A DNA stretch of 13,664 nucleotides from Saccharicrinis sp. UBA6048 (GCA_002429115.1 DIYS01000060.1:1-13664), one strand, 5' to 3'. Positions 1-8,117 are shown, numbered from the stretch's first letter. Program-made: numbers and translations. Notes: a model not told the origin generated them from the letters alone.

Positions 1-686
1 GCATTAAGCGCTGCTAATATGGCTGAACCGGTTGGTGTGCAGAGTTCCCTTTCAATGGGCCCCATTTCGCCTGGTAATTCATGCTTTTCAAAAATGATTT
101 TAGTGGCTGGTGCCGGCACTGGCAAATGACCATGACTAAAAGTGATGTGCCCACCACCAAAACTTACCGGATTTATCAATATTGCATTTGTTGGTGCGTT
201 TAACAATTGCAAACCCATGACAGCACCGGTGATGTCAATTAAAATATCCTGCGCCTCGTGCAAATAGGCATCCTCATGATGTTCATGCTGGTGATCACTA
301 TCGTCATGATGGTGGTGATGCGCATGTAAGTGATCCGTTAAAAAAGTATTTTCTTTGTGTGCTTTAATTTCAGCCTCCACCAATACTTTTAAAGCTCTAA
401 AACCAAATTGCTGATAAGTATCTTTGATATCTAATTCAGCAAAAATATCCTCTAGTAAATGGTAGGCTCTATGGCCTGATAAGTGGCCATCGTTGTGTTT
501 AATATCTATATGTAGACGATGTGCGTTGTCGTGTGTTAATGAAGTGGTGATCGTGGCTTGTCCGATTTTCTCAGCAGCCAATTTCATCGCATTTAGCATT
601 TGAGTTTCATCGGCACCTGCAGATATTAGGGCTGCTGCAAACATATCGCCGGCTATGCCGCCACTTGGGTCTATATAAAGTTGCAT
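1..686 (-). CDS. larC: LarC-type nickel insertion protein (N-terminal part, cut by window edge)
   Basis: LarC-family proteins (DUF111) insert nickel into the pyridinium-bisthiocarboxylate mononucleotide to finish the nickel-pincer cofactor of lactate racemase and related enzymes in the cytoplasm. The 228 readable codons begin at the ATG at 684-686 and show the family landmarks in order. These are a glycine-rich start IDPSGGIAGDM (residues 5-15), a histidine/aspartate-rich segment (about 119-140) typical of a metal-binding linker, GHLPVPAPAT near residues 185-194, and ELCTPTGSA near 213-221. The rest of the gene lies beyond base 1, so completeness and any larC1/larC2 frameshift cannot be judged. 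The opening motif is IDPSGG rather than the more usual DPFSG or DAFSG. No larA, larB or larE is visible, so the client enzyme is unknown. The family call is firm; the exact substrate role is inferred from the family. Confidence 0.88.
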   Translation of the reverse strand, partial: MQLYIDPSGGIAGDMFAAALISAGADETQMLNAMKLAAEKIGQATITTSLTHDNAHRLHIDIKHNDGHLSGHRAYHLLEDIFAELDIKDTYQQFGFRALKVLVEAEIKAHKENTFLTDHLHAHHHHHDDSDHQHEHHEDAYLHEAQDILIDITGAVMGLQLLNAPTNAILINPVSFGGGHITFSHGHLPVPAPATKIIFEKHELPGEMGPIERELCTPTGSAILAALN

Positions 687-693
687 ATTATAA

Positions 694-723
694 AGCTGTT
701 AGCCATCAGCCATTAGCTGATAG
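694..723. repeat. Heptamer tandem repeat (AGCYRWY-like, about four units)
   Basis: Four consecutive 7-bp units, AGCTGTT, AGCCATC, AGCCATT and AGCTGAT, occupy 694-721 and are followed by AG. They lie just upstream of the larC start codon. The units contain partly complementary AGC/GCT edges, so the stretch can fold on itself. Similar short-period intergenic repeats occur in Bacteroidota genomes; that link is from general knowledge. No function can be assigned. Confidence 0.6.
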
Positions 724-787
724 TAAATTAGTGTTATTTTAATCAGATAATATTAGTATGCAGAATAAGTGAAAGTTAGGTCTTGAT

Positions 788-810
788 AAGAGTGAAATGT
801 ATTCACTCTT
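788..810 (-). terminator. Hairpin downstream of the DUF2461 gene, likely terminator
   Basis: AAGAGTGAA (788-796) and TTCACTCTT (802-810) form a perfect 9-bp stem with a 5-nt loop, 15 nt past the stop codon of the minus-strand DUF2461 gene. There is no strong T run after it on the minus strand, so it may be a weak or factor-assisted terminator or an mRNA 3' stabiliser. Confidence 0.45.
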
Positions 811-825
811 CATTGATAACTTTCC

Positions 826-1506
826 CTATAGTATTATCTCATCTTCTTCGGCTGTAATACCTCTGTTGATAAAAGAATTGTGTGGCTCAAGTGTTTTTAT
901 AACATGAGTAATGTTCTGAATAGCTTTTGGGCCTTGTAATTCTTTATCTGTTGCCGGATGTAGCGGTGCATACGATTTATATTTCAGCAGTTCAATGTCT
1001 TCAAAGTCTTTTGGAAAACCTTTGGGAGCCATCTTTAGCTTATCCTCAAACTTTTGAGGAAATACCTTTTGAAATTCCTTATCATTAATGATGGTTTTAA
1101 ATTCGTCAGTAAAATTATAAATCTCGCGACGCACAGCCTTTAGCACATCCGAAGGCGGACAATAGATACCACCTGCAACCATACATTCACCTGGCTCAAC
1201 ATGCAAGTAATAACCAGCCAATGTGCTTTTACGGCCACCTTGAGCCACAAAACCTCCCATATTTGTTTTATAAGGTGTTTTATCCTTTGAAAATCGCGTG
1301 TCTCTGTAGATTCGGAATACACACTCTTTTGGAGTTAAATCTCCTACACTGGGATCAACATCGTGAACAACGTCAATAAAATGTTGCATGGATTTTTCAA
1401 ACGATGCTTTTGCTTCATTAAAAAATGCTTTATTCTCTTGAAACCAATCGCGATTATTATTGGCTTTTAATTGGGTAAGAAAATCAAATACAATTGGGTC
1501 TATCAT
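826..1506 (-). CDS. DUF2461 domain-containing protein
   Basis: This 226-residue protein belongs to the DUF2461 (TIGR02453-type) family of roughly 220-residue cytoplasmic proteins of unknown biochemical role. Almost the whole length is the domain. The recognisable landmarks are an N-terminal LKANNNRDWFQENK segment (residues 13-26), the strongly conserved RIYRDTRFSKDKTPYKTNMG block (65-84), and GYYLHVEPGECMVAGGIY (98-115). The C-terminal third carries the usual basic and aromatic KSYAPLHP region. There is no signal peptide or membrane segment. It starts at ATG 1504-1506, 11 nt after the stop of the small membrane protein gene upstream, so the two are probably co-transcribed. A hairpin follows the stop codon. 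The family call is secure; no function should be inferred. Confidence 0.9.
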   Translation of the reverse strand: MIDPIVFDFLTQLKANNNRDWFQENKAFFNEAKASFEKSMQHFIDVVHDVDPSVGDLTPKECVFRIYRDTRFSKDKTPYKTNMGGFVAQGGRKSTLAGYYLHVEPGECMVAGGIYCPPSDVLKAVRREIYNFTDEFKTIINDKEFQKVFPQKFEDKLKMAPKGFPKDFEDIELLKYKSYAPLHPATDKELQGPKAIQNITHVIKTLEPHNSFINRGITAEEDEIIL

Positions 1507-1517
1507 TTTACACAGTT

Positions 1518-1811
1518 TTAATTTGCAATCTTATATACTATAAAAATCAAATGGCCATAAAAGGCAGAATACACGAATGTAAACAATATTGAAATTCCCA
1601 CATCTATGCTTAGTTTTAATCTTTTAAATATCAACAATACAATAGTGAGATAACCAAATATTGTTGCAATGATTAATGCAGGTGTTTCGACATAGTTAAT
1701 TAATAAATGTTTCCATTGATTATTATCAACATCATTTAACGAAGTATTAAGCACAATGGACAGAAGATATAGCCCTATAGATGTTAATGGTATTAAGCGA
1801 ATTGTTGGCAT
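1518..1811 (-). CDS. Small three-helix membrane protein, hypothetical
   Basis: I do not recognise this 97-residue protein. It is strongly hydrophobic, with three likely transmembrane helices at about residues 6-22, 43-63 and 70-93. A short polar loop rich in Asn/Asp lies between helices 1 and 2 (residues 24-34), and a basic KRLK turn lies before helix 3, which suggests that loop is cytoplasmic. The ATG at 1809-1811 is the first in-frame start. The gene is AT-rich (about 30% GC in the part I counted), as is common for small membrane proteins. It lies 11 nt upstream of the DUF2461 gene on the same strand and would be the first gene of that unit. The tight spacing and sensible topology support a real gene, though conservation cannot be tested here. 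Confidence 0.6.
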   Translation of the reverse strand: MPTIRLIPLTSIGLYLLSIVLNTSLNDVDNNQWKHLLINYVETPALIIATIFGYLTIVLLIFKRLKLSIDVGISILFTFVYSAFYGHLIFIVYKIAN

Positions 1812-1969
1812 CGAGAGACATTTTTAGTAGATACAAAATACAAATTTTTGAATTACAGTTATTCTGATGTAAGTCAAAAAGTGCAGCGGTTCAAAACTCA
1901 ACTCTTAAACTACTACACATTTTATCAATTCGGCAGTTCGACAAATAAGAGAAGACAGAAGACTAAAAC

Positions 1970-2001
1970 CTTGTGATATTAACCAACGCATATTAATTTT
2001 G
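1970..2001 (+). promoter_or_regulatory. Bacteroidota-type promoter for ispD
   Basis: The -7 element TAATTTTG (1994-2001) matches the Bacteroidota consensus TAnnTTTG exactly. A -33-like CTTG (1970-1973, one mismatch to TTTG) lies 20 nt upstream of it, which is the expected spacing. Transcription would start near 2008, leaving a leader of about 35 nt before the ispD ATG at 2043. No Shine-Dalgarno sequence is evident, which is normal for this phylum. Confidence 0.6.
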
Positions 2002-2042
2002 ATGTATGGGAGAAAAATAAAAACGTTTTACCCGATAAAGCA

Positions 2043-2729
2043 ATGATAAAATATGCAGTGATAGTTGCCGGAGGAAGCGGCACACGCATGGGAAGCGATA
2101 TTCCGAAACAATTTCTTGAAATCAACAACTGTCCGGTGTTGATGCATACCTTGCAAACCTTTTATAATTTCGATGCAAATATGCGATTGATTGTGGTTTT
2201 GCCAGCCGATCAAATTGATTACTGGAATGAGCTATGCCATGTGCACAATTTCAAAATCCCACATCAAATTACCAATGGAGGTTCAACGCGCTTTGAAAGT
2301 GTTAAAAATGGTCTTTCACTGGTCGAAACACCTGCCTTAATTGGTATTCATGATGGTGTTCGTCCTTTTGTGTCGGCAGATTCACTAAAGCGTTGCTATC
2401 ATCATGCAGATGCCCTTGGCAATGCCATACCAGTTTTAGATGCCTATGAATCGATTCGCCAGGTGATGGAAGATTGCAGTGTGGCATTGGATCGATCGTC
2501 TATTAAACTGGTTCAAACACCACAGGTCTTTCATTCTGATATTTTGCTTCCGGCCTATGAGCAGGTTTATGATCCGCTTTTTACAGACGATGCCTCTGTT
2601 GTTGAGAAATATGGTAAAACCATTCATCTGGTTGCAGGAAACAGAGAGAATATTAAAATCACAACGCCTTTTGATCTGATCTTAGCAGAGGCTTTTATAA
2701 AGGCTGGCTTTAAAAAAGTTAGTAAGTAG
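2043..2729 (+). CDS. ispD: 2-C-methyl-D-erythritol 4-phosphate cytidylyltransferase
   Basis: IspD transfers CMP from CTP onto methylerythritol 4-phosphate, the third step of the MEP route to isoprenoid precursors, in the cytoplasm. The 228-residue length is normal for a stand-alone enzyme. The CTP-binding start reads VAGGSGTRMGSDIPKQF (residues 8-24), with Arg15 and Lys22 as the expected catalytic basic residues. GGSTRFESVKNGL (79-91) and HDGVRPF (103-109) follow, then QTPQVF, TDDASVVE and a C-terminal ENIKITTPFD segment. The related ribitol-phosphate cytidylyltransferase TarI shares the fold, but the R-x-x-SV-x-NGL pattern favours IspD and no teichoic-acid genes are nearby. A consensus promoter lies upstream. 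No ispF neighbour is seen; the next gene, 25 nt downstream, is an unrelated membrane protein. Confidence 0.93.
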   Translation: MIKYAVIVAGGSGTRMGSDIPKQFLEINNCPVLMHTLQTFYNFDANMRLIVVLPADQIDYWNELCHVHNFKIPHQITNGGSTRFESVKNGLSLVETPALIGIHDGVRPFVSADSLKRCYHHADALGNAIPVLDAYESIRQVMEDCSVALDRSSIKLVQTPQVFHSDILLPAYEQVYDPLFTDDASVVEKYGKTIHLVAGNRENIKITTPFDLILAEAFIKAGFKKVSK

Positions 2730-2754
2730 TGGATGATCGAATAATTGAATAAGA

Positions 2755-3147
2755 ATGTGGATAAGAGTATTTAAAGCAGTAATAAGAGACTCAAATAAGA
2801 ACGATCTAATGCTTAAGGTTAAGAATCACAAACTTGTATATTCGAGTCCTGATGGTTTACTTAGATTGAACTCCGTTAATGTAGGGAGAATTAGAAGTAT
2901 CCCTGTTAAGATAGAAAGCTCAAGAAATGGCAGAATATTAGTAATTAAGTGTTATTCGAACATTAGTAAGCCAATTTTAGTTTATTCCTTTTTAAGTTTA
3001 TTCTTGGCAATTGCATTAATATCTGAAACAAGCTATTTATTTGCGATTTCTTTTTCTTTCGTCTTTCTATTATTCTCAATAATAACTAGTATAAAGACTC
3101 TAAACTCTAAGGTAGAAAAGAAAATAGAACAGATTATTAATAAATAA
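2755..3147 (+). CDS. AT-rich two-helix membrane protein, hypothetical
   Basis: I do not recognise this 130-residue protein. Residues 1-70 look like a soluble, mostly beta-rich region with many Lys, Arg, Asn and Ser. Two adjacent transmembrane helices follow at about 73-90 and 93-112, with only a short polar turn between them, so both ends should face the same side. The tail (113-130) is charged and probably helical. The first 120 bases I counted are about 31% GC, against about 42% in a stretch of neighbouring ispD, and AGA and ATA codons are common. It starts at ATG 2755, 25 nt after ispD stops, and could be read through from the ispD promoter. A large hairpin follows it. It may be a recently acquired orphan. 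The coding call is moderate; no function is proposed. Confidence 0.6.
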   Translation: MWIRVFKAVIRDSNKNDLMLKVKNHKLVYSSPDGLLRLNSVNVGRIRSIPVKIESSRNGRILVIKCYSNISKPILVYSFLSLFLAIALISETSYLFAISFSFVFLLFSIITSIKTLNSKVEKKIEQIINK

Positions 3148-3171
3148 GATCATCATTAATTAGTTAACTCT

Positions 3172-3244
3172 AAAATGAAACAACGGATTTTATCAAGGTA
3201 AACTTTACTTTAGGTAGATGATATCCGTTGATAATTAATTTCAT
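3172..3244. terminator. Bidirectional hairpin between convergent genes
   Basis: CAACGGAT (3181-3188) pairs with ATCCGTTG (3223-3230) in a perfect 8-bp stem. It continues inward, after one mismatch, with 3190-3194 against 3217-3221. The inner loop holds a further short inverted pair, AAGGTAAA/TTTACTTT. An outer ATGAAA (3175-3180) matches TTTCAT (3239-3244) across a bulge. The structure sits between the stop of the plus-strand hypothetical gene (3147) and the stop of minus-strand metF (3248), where a shared terminator is expected. There is no long T run on either strand, so it is called from symmetry and position. Confidence 0.55.
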
Positions 3245-3247
3245 ATA

Positions 3248-4201
3248 TCAAAAAATCGCTTCAGCAACTTTGCGTGTACTTTGTGTGCCCATCATTGTAT
3301 AGAAATGAAGAATTGGAACATTATGTGCCATTAATTCTTTCGCCTGATGGATGCACCATTCGACACCTACCTGTTTTACTTCGTCATTGTTTCTACACTT
3401 TCGCATTTCTTTGGCAAATTCCTCCGGTATATCCACATGGAATATTTTTGGCAAAACAGATAGCTGGTTCATCAAAGTGACAGGCTTCAATCCCGGTACA
3501 ATGGGAACCGTGATACCCATATCCTTGGCACGTTTGACAAAATCAAAGTACTTGGCATTATCAAAAAACATCTGAGTAACCACATATTCGGCACCGGCAT
3601 CCACCTTTTGTTTGAGCCAATACAAATCAGAATCCATATTTGGCGCTTCCTCGTGCTTTTCAGGGTATCCGGCTACGCCATAGCTAAACGGTGTGTCAAA
3701 TGCATCCAGTAAAGTTCCGTCTAAGAACTGGCCGGTATTTAAGGCATTCACCTGGTTAACCAGATCAATGGCATAGTTGTTACCCGTCTCTGATGTTGTT
3801 GTAAAACGATCGCGGCTGGAGTTGTCGCCCCGCAATACAAGTATATCATGAATGCCCAAGAAATTAAGGTCAATTAAGGCGTATTCGGTTTCACTTTTTG
3901 TAAAGCCACTGCATATGATATGCGGCACAACTTTAATCCCGTATCTATGCTGAATAGATGCGGCAACGGCAACTGTACCCGGGCGTTTGCGAATGACCTT
4001 TCGCTCATACAAGCCATTGGATGTATCCTTGTATTGCATCTCATCGCGGTGCGACGTAATGTTAATATATATCGGATCAAATTCTTTAAGTTGATCAATG
4101 GTGTGAAAAACTTTATCAATGCTATTTCCTTTCAAAGGAGGCAGCAGTTCAAATGAGAATGCTGTTTTATCGGATGATTTGATTAATTCTGCTACTGTCA
4201 T
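3248..4201 (-). CDS. metF: Methylenetetrahydrofolate reductase
   Basis: MetF is a cytoplasmic FAD enzyme that reduces 5,10-methylene-THF to 5-methyl-THF, the methyl donor used by MetH. The 317-residue length fits the bacterial single-domain TIM-barrel form. The catalytic glutamate is Glu18 in SFELLPP, equivalent to Glu28 of E. coli. The folate-contacting aspartate is Asp126 in LVLRGD (E. coli Asp120). YGVAGYPEKH, KQKVDAGAEYVVTQMFFDN (FAD and pterin contacts), IVPGLKP and the C-terminal HFYTMM segment are all present. The reading frame is intact and starts at ATG 4199-4201. It lies 96 nt downstream of metH on the same strand, with a repeat hairpin in the gap, so it is probably transcribed with metH but may be separately tuned. 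Confidence 0.96.
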   Translation of the reverse strand: MTVAELIKSSDKTAFSFELLPPLKGNSIDKVFHTIDQLKEFDPIYINITSHRDEMQYKDTSNGLYERKVIRKRPGTVAVAASIQHRYGIKVVPHIICSGFTKSETEYALIDLNFLGIHDILVLRGDNSSRDRFTTTSETGNNYAIDLVNQVNALNTGQFLDGTLLDAFDTPFSYGVAGYPEKHEEAPNMDSDLYWLKQKVDAGAEYVVTQMFFDNAKYFDFVKRAKDMGITVPIVPGLKPVTLMNQLSVLPKIFHVDIPEEFAKEMRKCRNNDEVKQVGVEWCIHQAKELMAHNVPILHFYTMMGTQSTRKVAEAIF

Positions 4202-4212
4202 ATTAATCGTTA

Positions 4213-4290
4213 ATTTGCTAATGTGTTGATTTGTTTATTTGTGAAATATCGCTTTCAGATTAACGAATCAGCAAACAAACAAATCAACAT
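4213..4290. repeat. Octamer-repeat hairpin in the metH-metF gap
   Basis: The gap between metH and metF is almost entirely made of degenerate 8-bp units. On the plus strand ATTTGCTA, ATGTGTTG, ATTTGTTT and ATTTGTGA run through 4213-4244, and inverted copies TAACGAAT, CAGCAAAC and AAACAAAT run through 4261-4284. The two arms pair: 4226-4236 with 4277-4287 gives 11 perfect base pairs, followed after one mismatch by 4238-4241 with 4272-4275. In the metH-metF transcript this would form a long stem, which could block or bind processing enzymes or soften read-through. It belongs to the same general style of short-period repeat as 694-723, with a different unit. Function is inferred only from position. 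Confidence 0.6.
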
Positions 4291-4297
4291 TATTCTT

Positions 4298-7200
4298 TTA
4301 TTTATACTCCAGGTTAAGAGGAATCCACTTTTCAACATCTTCGATGCTTACCTCTTTACGCTTGGCCACGTCGTCCACCTGATCTTTTCCTATTTTACCT
4401 AGTCCGAAATAGATGGCCTCAGGGTGCGCCAGGTAAATACCACTTACCGATGCATTGGGATACATGCTAAAGTGTTCTGTCAGGGTTATGCCGGCGTTTT
4501 CTTCTGCCGATAGAAGATCAAACAACGTACGCTTCTCGCTGTGGTCTGGACAGGCCGGATAGCCCAAAGCCGGACGAATACCCCGATAGCGTTCGCGTAT
4601 CAGGTTTTCATGATCAATTTCTTCATCAGGTGCATAGCCCCAGAATTCGGTACGAACTCTGTAATGAAGTAGTTCGGCAAAAGCTTCTGCCAGGCGATCG
4701 GCCAAGGATTTTAACAAGATACTGCTATAATCATCATGATCGGCCTCAAATTTTTCCAACCATTTTTCAATACCAATACCAGCAGTTACAGCAAAGCCTC
4801 CAACGTGATCAAAACGATTACTTTCCTTAGGTGCAACATAGTCACTCAGGCAATGAAACACCTGTTTGCCTGGTTTATCCTGCTGCTCACGCAATTGATG
4901 GAAAGTAGCCATTTTCTCTTCACGCGATTCATCGGTATAAACCTCAATGTCATCGCCATAACTATGGGCCGGGAAAATACCGAAGACCGCATTGGCCTGC
5001 AACATGTGTTCTTTCTCAATACGATCGAGCATCGCCTGCGAATCACGGAAAAGCTTTAAGGCTTCTTCTGCTTTGGCTTTGGCATCCTCAGTGCGATAAC
5101 GCTCCAGCCATTTGGCTTTTGAGGCATCATCCACCACGCTTTCCATGCCGGTATAATTACCGGTTAATCGCCAGGCCTGGTAGAAGAATGTCCAATCGAT
5201 AAATTTGCGAATCTCACTAATCGGGTAATCTTCCAATACACGGACACCTGCTTCAGCCGGAAGTGGTAAAATCGTGTTTTTCCAGTCGATCTGATGTTTC
5301 TTTTCGCGTGCCTCCTCTATTGGAAGCAATTTTATATTCTTCTTACCGGAGTTGCGTTCACGCAGTCCTTCATATTCCTCTTTAACTTTGCTGGCAAAGT
5401 TTTCCTTATCGCGGGATAGTAAAGCACTCACCACCTGTGCACTCTTAGATGCATCCTTTACGTGGATGACCGGATTGTCATATTCCGGTTCAATTTTAAC
5501 TGCGGTATGAATTTTCGAAGTAGTTGCTCCTCCAATCATTAGAGGTATATTGAAACTGTTGCGCTTCATCTCTTTGGCAACTGTCACCATTTCTTCCAGT
5601 GAAGGTGTAATCAAGCCGCTAAGCCCAATAATATCCACTCCATGTTCAATGGCTTTTTTCAGGATCTCTTCTGTTGGCACCATTACGCCCAGGTCAATCA
5701 CTTCGTAATTATTACAACCAAGTATAACGCCAACAATATTTTTACCAATATCATGCACATCGCCTTTTACGGTAGCCATCAAAATCTTACCATTGCTTCT
5801 CGCACCGCCATTTAATTCCTTTTCTTTCTCGATAATTGGTTGCAGGATGGCCACCGCTTTTTTCATAACACGAGCGGTTTTAACTACCTGTGGAAGGAAC
5901 ATTTTTCCACTTCCGAACAAGTCGCCCACCACATTCATTCCATCCATTAAAGGTTGCTCAATAATATCTAAAGCCGTTGGGTATTTCTTCAAAGCCTCTT
6001 CCAGGTCAACATCCAGGTAATCACTGATTCCTTTTACCAGACAGTGACTCAATCGTTCCTCCAACGTACCTTCGCGCCATGCAGCTTGCTGAACCTCACC
6101 TCCGGTTTGTTGCTCATTTTTGATGGTTTCTGCATATTCCACTAAACGGTCGGTTGCATCTTCACGCTTGTTAAATACTACGTCTTCAACATAAGCCAGT
6201 AGTTCCTTTGGAATATCATCGTATACCTGAAGCATGGCCGGGTTAACAATACCCATATCCAATCCTTCCTGAATGGCATAATAAAGGAATACTGAGTGAA
6301 TCGCTTCACGTACCACATTGTTTCCACGGAAAGAGAAGGATAGGTTACTGATACCTCCACTTATATGCGAATGTGGCAGATTTGCTTTTATCCATTTACA
6401 GGTTTTGATAAAATCAACCGCATAATTATTATGCTCCTCAATACCGGTTGCAATGGCCAGTACATTCGGATCGAAAATAATATCCTGAGGCGGGAAATTA
6501 ACGGTCTCAGTTAGTAGTTTATAGGCTCGGCCACAAATTTCAATTCGACGCTCATAGGTATCCGCCTGCCCCTTTTCATCAAAAGCCATTACCACAACGG
6601 CAGCACCGTATTTCTTCAGGATTTGCGCATGTTCTAAAAATTGTGCTTCACCTTCCTTCAGGCTAATACTATTAACCACTGACTTACCCTGCAGACATTT
6701 TAATCCGGCTTCGATGACTTCAAATTTTGAAGAGTCGACCATCACCGGAACTTTCGATACATCCGGGTCAGACATCAGCATGTTAAGAAACGTGACCATT
6801 TCCTCTTTGGCATCGAGCATGGCATCATCCATGTTAACATCTACAATTTGTGCGCCATTTTCTACTTGATGGCGCGCTATATCAACTGCTTCTTCGTATT
6901 TCTTTTCTTTAATCAGGCGTAGGAATTTACGTGATCCTGCTACATTACAGCGCTCTCCGATATTAACAAAGTTGCTGTCTTTTCTCATCTGCAGTGATTC
7001 CAATCCACTCAAATGAGTAATTTCCGGACGGCTTACTTTTTGGTGTCCGTTATATTTCTCGGCCTCTTTGGCCAAGGCGGCAATATGTTCAGGAGTTGTT
7101 CCGCAGCACCCACCAATGATGTTCACCTTACCATCGGCCATCCATTGTCCAACCAGCGATGACATTTGATCTGGTGTTTGGTCGTACTCACCGAATTGAT

Positions 7201-8032
7201 TCGGCAATCCGGCATTCGGATGCGTACTGATGTAGAATGGAGCATTCTTAGATAACTCTGTCACATATGGTTCCAGCTCTTCAGCTCCTAATGAGCAATT
7301 AAGCCCGATACTCAATATGTCCATGTGTGAAACGGAGTCGATAAATGCCTGAAGCGTTTGGCCGGATAAAGTTCGTCCACTGGCATCAGTTATCGTGCCA
7401 GATACCATAATAGGCATGTTAACCCCTAATTCTTCATATACTTCATCGATGGCCAATAAGGCAGCTTTGGCATTTAAGGTATCAAAGACCGTTTCAATCA
7501 TCAATAAATGAACACCACCTTTGATCAATGCAGTGACCTGTTCTTTGTAAGCCTCTTTTACTTCATCAAAAGTAGCGGCACGGTAACCCGGGTTATTAAC
7601 ATCGGGTGATAATGACAAAGCTTTGTTCAACGGACCGATTGACCCACATACAAAACGTGGTTTATCAGGTGTTTTTGCTGTATACTCATCGGCTATCTCG
7701 CGTGCAACTTTGGCCGATTCAAAGTTGATATCCCACACGGCTTCCTGCATATCATAGTCGGCCTGAGAAATAGATGTGGCATTAAAGGTATTGGTTTCAA
7801 TGATGTCAGAACCGGCCTCAAGATACTTCCCATGTATCTCTTTGATAATGTGTGGTTGGGTAATTGACAGGATATCATTATTCCCTTTAATTGGCATGTG
7901 ATAATCCTTAAAACGTTCGCCTCTATAATCCTCCTCTTCAAGTTTATAAGTCTGAATCAGACTCCCCATGGCTCCGTCAAGCACTAAAACCCGCTCTTTG
8001 ATAACTTTATGAAGCAATTCGGTATTTGTCAT
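4298..8032 (-). CDS. metH: Cobalamin-dependent methionine synthase
   Basis: MetH moves the methyl group of 5-methyl-THF through cobalamin onto homocysteine to give methionine. At 1244 residues it is full length (E. coli MetH is about 1227) and carries all modules in order. The homocysteine-binding barrel (about 1-325) has zinc cysteines Cys246 (GLNCS) and Cys309/Cys310 (GGCCGT). A pterin-binding barrel (about 350-620) follows, then the cobalamin cap helices (about 650-740). The B12 domain has DVHDIGKN with the cobalt-ligating His760. The C-terminal reactivation domain (about 910-1244) contains RPALGYPACPDHSEK, with Arg1153 and Tyr1158 as the AdoMet-contacting residues. The matching E. coli residues sit at nearly the same numbers, so nothing is missing. 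It starts at ATG 8030-8032 with a structured leader and a consensus -7 box upstream. metF follows on the same strand. Confidence 0.98.
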   Translation of the reverse strand: MTNTELLHKVIKERVLVLDGAMGSLIQTYKLEEEDYRGERFKDYHMPIKGNNDILSITQPHIIKEIHGKYLEAGSDIIETNTFNATSISQADYDMQEAVWDINFESAKVAREIADEYTAKTPDKPRFVCGSIGPLNKALSLSPDVNNPGYRAATFDEVKEAYKEQVTALIKGGVHLLMIETVFDTLNAKAALLAIDEVYEELGVNMPIMVSGTITDASGRTLSGQTLQAFIDSVSHMDILSIGLNCSLGAEELEPYVTELSKNAPFYISTHPNAGLPNQFGEYDQTPDQMSSLVGQWMADGKVNIIGGCCGTTPEHIAALAKEAEKYNGHQKVSRPEITHLSGLESLQMRKDSNFVNIGERCNVAGSRKFLRLIKEKKYEEAVDIARHQVENGAQIVDVNMDDAMLDAKEEMVTFLNMLMSDPDVSKVPVMVDSSKFEVIEAGLKCLQGKSVVNSISLKEGEAQFLEHAQILKKYGAAVVVMAFDEKGQADTYERRIEICGRAYKLLTETVNFPPQDIIFDPNVLAIATGIEEHNNYAVDFIKTCKWIKANLPHSHISGGISNLSFSFRGNNVVREAIHSVFLYYAIQEGLDMGIVNPAMLQVYDDIPKELLAYVEDVVFNKREDATDRLVEYAETIKNEQQTGGEVQQAAWREGTLEERLSHCLVKGISDYLDVDLEEALKKYPTALDIIEQPLMDGMNVVGDLFGSGKMFLPQVVKTARVMKKAVAILQPIIEKEKELNGGARSNGKILMATVKGDVHDIGKNIVGVILGCNNYEVIDLGVMVPTEEILKKAIEHGVDIIGLSGLITPSLEEMVTVAKEMKRNSFNIPLMIGGATTSKIHTAVKIEPEYDNPVIHVKDASKSAQVVSALLSRDKENFASKVKEEYEGLRERNSGKKNIKLLPIEEAREKKHQIDWKNTILPLPAEAGVRVLEDYPISEIRKFIDWTFFYQAWRLTGNYTGMESVVDDASKAKWLERYRTEDAKAKAEEALKLFRDSQAMLDRIEKEHMLQANAVFGIFPAHSYGDDIEVYTDESREEKMATFHQLREQQDKPGKQVFHCLSDYVAPKESNRFDHVGGFAVTAGIGIEKWLEKFEADHDDYSSILLKSLADRLAEAFAELLHYRVRTEFWGYAPDEEIDHENLIRERYRGIRPALGYPACPDHSEKRTLFDLLSAEENAGITLTEHFSMYPNASVSGIYLAHPEAIYFGLGKIGKDQVDDVAKRKEVSIEDVEKWIPLNLEYK

Positions 8033-8117
8033 ATTGCGTCGTAACTAAAAAATGTGGTTAATGTATTATGGTATTGTTTTGCAATTCTTTACTTCAACTC
8101 AGGTGAGCAGTAAATAT

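Noticed and set aside
694..723. CRISPR-like array
   Set aside because: The period is 7 bp with no spacers; it is a short tandem repeat.
1812..1900. Promoter for the small membrane protein / DUF2461 pair (TTTG-N19-TAATTCAA on the minus strand)
   Set aside because: The spacing is right but the -7 element has three mismatches in its TTTG half, so it is too weak to list as a feature.
2043..2729. Ribitol-5-phosphate cytidylyltransferase (TarI)
   Set aside because: The R-x-x-SV-x-NGL and HDGVRPF motifs and the lack of teichoic-acid genes fit IspD better.
4736..5059. 107-codon plus-strand open frame inside metH
   Set aside because: Antisense to the conserved reactivation domain of MetH; low-complexity translation without motifs.
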